7,145 nucleotides of DNA from JAZRUY01 sp045598845 (GTDB lineage Bacteria; Verrucomicrobiota; Lentisphaeria; Victivallales; Victivallaceae): assembly GCA_045598845.1 (NCBI GenBank), contig JAZRUY010000122.1, forward strand, positions 1-7,145. The letters are read 5' to 3'. Shown here in pieces: positions 6,839 through 7,145 of this stretch. The stretch's first letter is position 1, and every line of letters begins with the position of its first letter. The notes beneath the pieces are model-generated. The model saw nothing but the letters and a program-made list of their open reading frames with translations, did no database searches and was not told the DNA's origin. A program made the position numbers and the translations under genes.

Positions 6839-7029
6839 CATTCAAACGTTGACTCCGGTATTATGCCGGAGGCGGATTTGAATCGGTCCGCACAGTTGTG
6901 TCTTCCTTGTGCGTGGGAAAACTGTCGGCATAATTCTATAATATTTTTTATTCCTGTGCCTTGTATTGTCGCGGCGGCGGTGGTATTTTACCTTAAATTG
7001 TAGTATAAGTGGCATAAGGATTTTTGTCT
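6839..7029. other. Gene-poor region after mscS with stem-loops and a TATAAT box
   Basis: I see no convincing gene here. Three consecutive stem-loops follow mscS: CTCCGG/CCGGAG (6853-6858 with 6866-6871, loop 7); GCGGA/TCCGC (6872-6876 with 6887-6891); and a longer interrupted stem pairing CCG-ACAGTT-TTCC (6888-6906) with GGAAAACTGTCGG (6916-6928). The second and third share bases 6888-6891 and would compete. T6 lies at 6944-6949, too far for a textbook intrinsic terminator, but the region is a reasonable place for mscS transcription to end. A perfect TATAAT (6937-6942) has only a weak -35 (TGGGAA, 6914-6919, 17-base spacing), and a TATAAG (7004-7009) also lacks a good -35. CTGTGCC (6954-6960) and GGCACAG (7035-7041) are a distant inverted pair. 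A tRNA was considered and not found. Confidence 0.4.
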
Positions 7030-7145
7030 ATGCTGGCACAGTGTTTTACATTCTTTTGCGATTGTTTTAAGGCGAGTGCGCCGCTGTGCTTTTTTGTTTT
7101 GAGCAGAGCAGAGCAGAGCAGAGCAGAGCAGAGCAGAGCAGAGCA
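7030..7145 (+). CDS. Possible small ORF entering the repeat, 3' end missing
   Basis: Speculative. ATG 7030 has AAGGA at 7016-7020, nine bases upstream, and the frame stays open to the window end (38 full codons). It encodes a 24-residue, Phe- and Cys-rich head (cysteines at 5, 10, 12 and 20), somewhat like a hydrophobic leader, and then repeating SRAEQ units made by the GAGCA repeat. If real, it would be the start of a gene whose downstream frame depends on the number of repeat units, the arrangement known from phase-variable surface genes. Against this: the head is short, AT-rich and unlike the coding DNA of the neighbours, and the repeat cannot contain a stop in any frame, so openness there is no evidence of coding. 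I recognise no family. Confidence 0.2.
   Translation, partial: MLAQCFTFFCDCFKASAPLCFFVLSRAEQSRAEQSRAE
7101..7145. repeat. Pentanucleotide tandem repeat (GAGCA)9, continues past the edge
   Basis: Nine exact, uninterrupted copies of GAGCA fill the last 45 bases, preceded by a T-rich stretch (TTTTTTGTTTT, 7090-7100). No copy is degenerate, as expected for a young or slippage-prone tract. Five is not a multiple of three, so each unit gained or lost shifts any reading frame crossing it. All three forward frames spell the same cyclic pentapeptide (E-Q-S-R-A), and all three reverse frames spell the cyclic pentapeptide C-S-A-L-L; none has a stop. The true copy number is unknown because the window ends inside the array, possibly because an assembly broke there. 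Confidence 0.95.

Noticed and set aside
6870..6895. tRNA T-arm-like sequence on the minus strand (GATTCAAATCC)
   Set aside because: The flanking bases do not form a 5-bp T-stem, and no acceptor stem, anticodon arm or D-arm can be found around it.
7071..7100. Intrinsic terminator (GGCG-AGTG-CGCC followed by T6)
   Set aside because: The stem is only four base pairs, and seven bases separate it from the T-run, too weak to call; the same T-rich tract directly abuts the repeat array.

Overview
The window carries five well-supported complete genes, one gene cut by the left edge, and a short uncertain reading frame that runs into a pentanucleotide repeat at the right edge. The organism looks like a moderately high-GC, Gram-negative-type bacterium: secreted and inner-membrane proteins are typical of a two-membrane cell, coding DNA favours CCG/CGG/GCC triplets, and several genes have AGGA/GGAGG-type ribosome sites. 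The style would fit Lentisphaerota/Verrucomicrobiota (Victivallis-like), but this is an impression from composition and gene content, and no marker gene in the window proves it.

Left part (1-3149, + strand): three consecutive glycosyltransferase genes, packed so tightly that they overlap or abut (8-base overlap, then a TAA-ATG junction with no gap). Two are cytosolic GT2-family (GT-A fold, DSDD motif) enzymes. The third is a polytopic GT-C enzyme of the ArnT/PMT type that would use a lipid-linked sugar on the outer face of the inner membrane. Together they look like the end of a surface-polysaccharide or glycan-modification operon that continues to the left.

Middle (3208-4107, - strand): a convergently oriented gene for an exported protein of about 299 residues that I do not recognise. 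It has an N-terminal signal/anchor, and its C-terminal half vaguely resembles an OB-fold. A 252-base divergent intergenic region (4108-4359) separates it from the next gene. That region contains a plausible promoter for the secreted protein and two adjacent operator-like dyads near a weaker promoter candidate for the rightward genes.

Right part (4360-6838, + strand): putP (Na+/proline symporter) followed after 70 bases by mscS (small-conductance mechanosensitive channel). The pair makes sense as an osmotic-balance module: one protein imports a compatible solute and the other releases solutes on sudden hypo-osmotic swelling. The junction between them holds chained inverted repeats that could fold in alternative ways.

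Right edge (6839-7145): a gene-poor, AT-richer tail. It has three stem-loops directly after mscS, a perfect TATAAT box with a poor -35, a small ORF from 7030 with a well-placed AAGGA site, and nine exact tandem copies of GAGCA that run out of the window. The repeat is the most unusual element here. It could be a phase-variable (contingency) tract, or simply the point where an assembly stopped.
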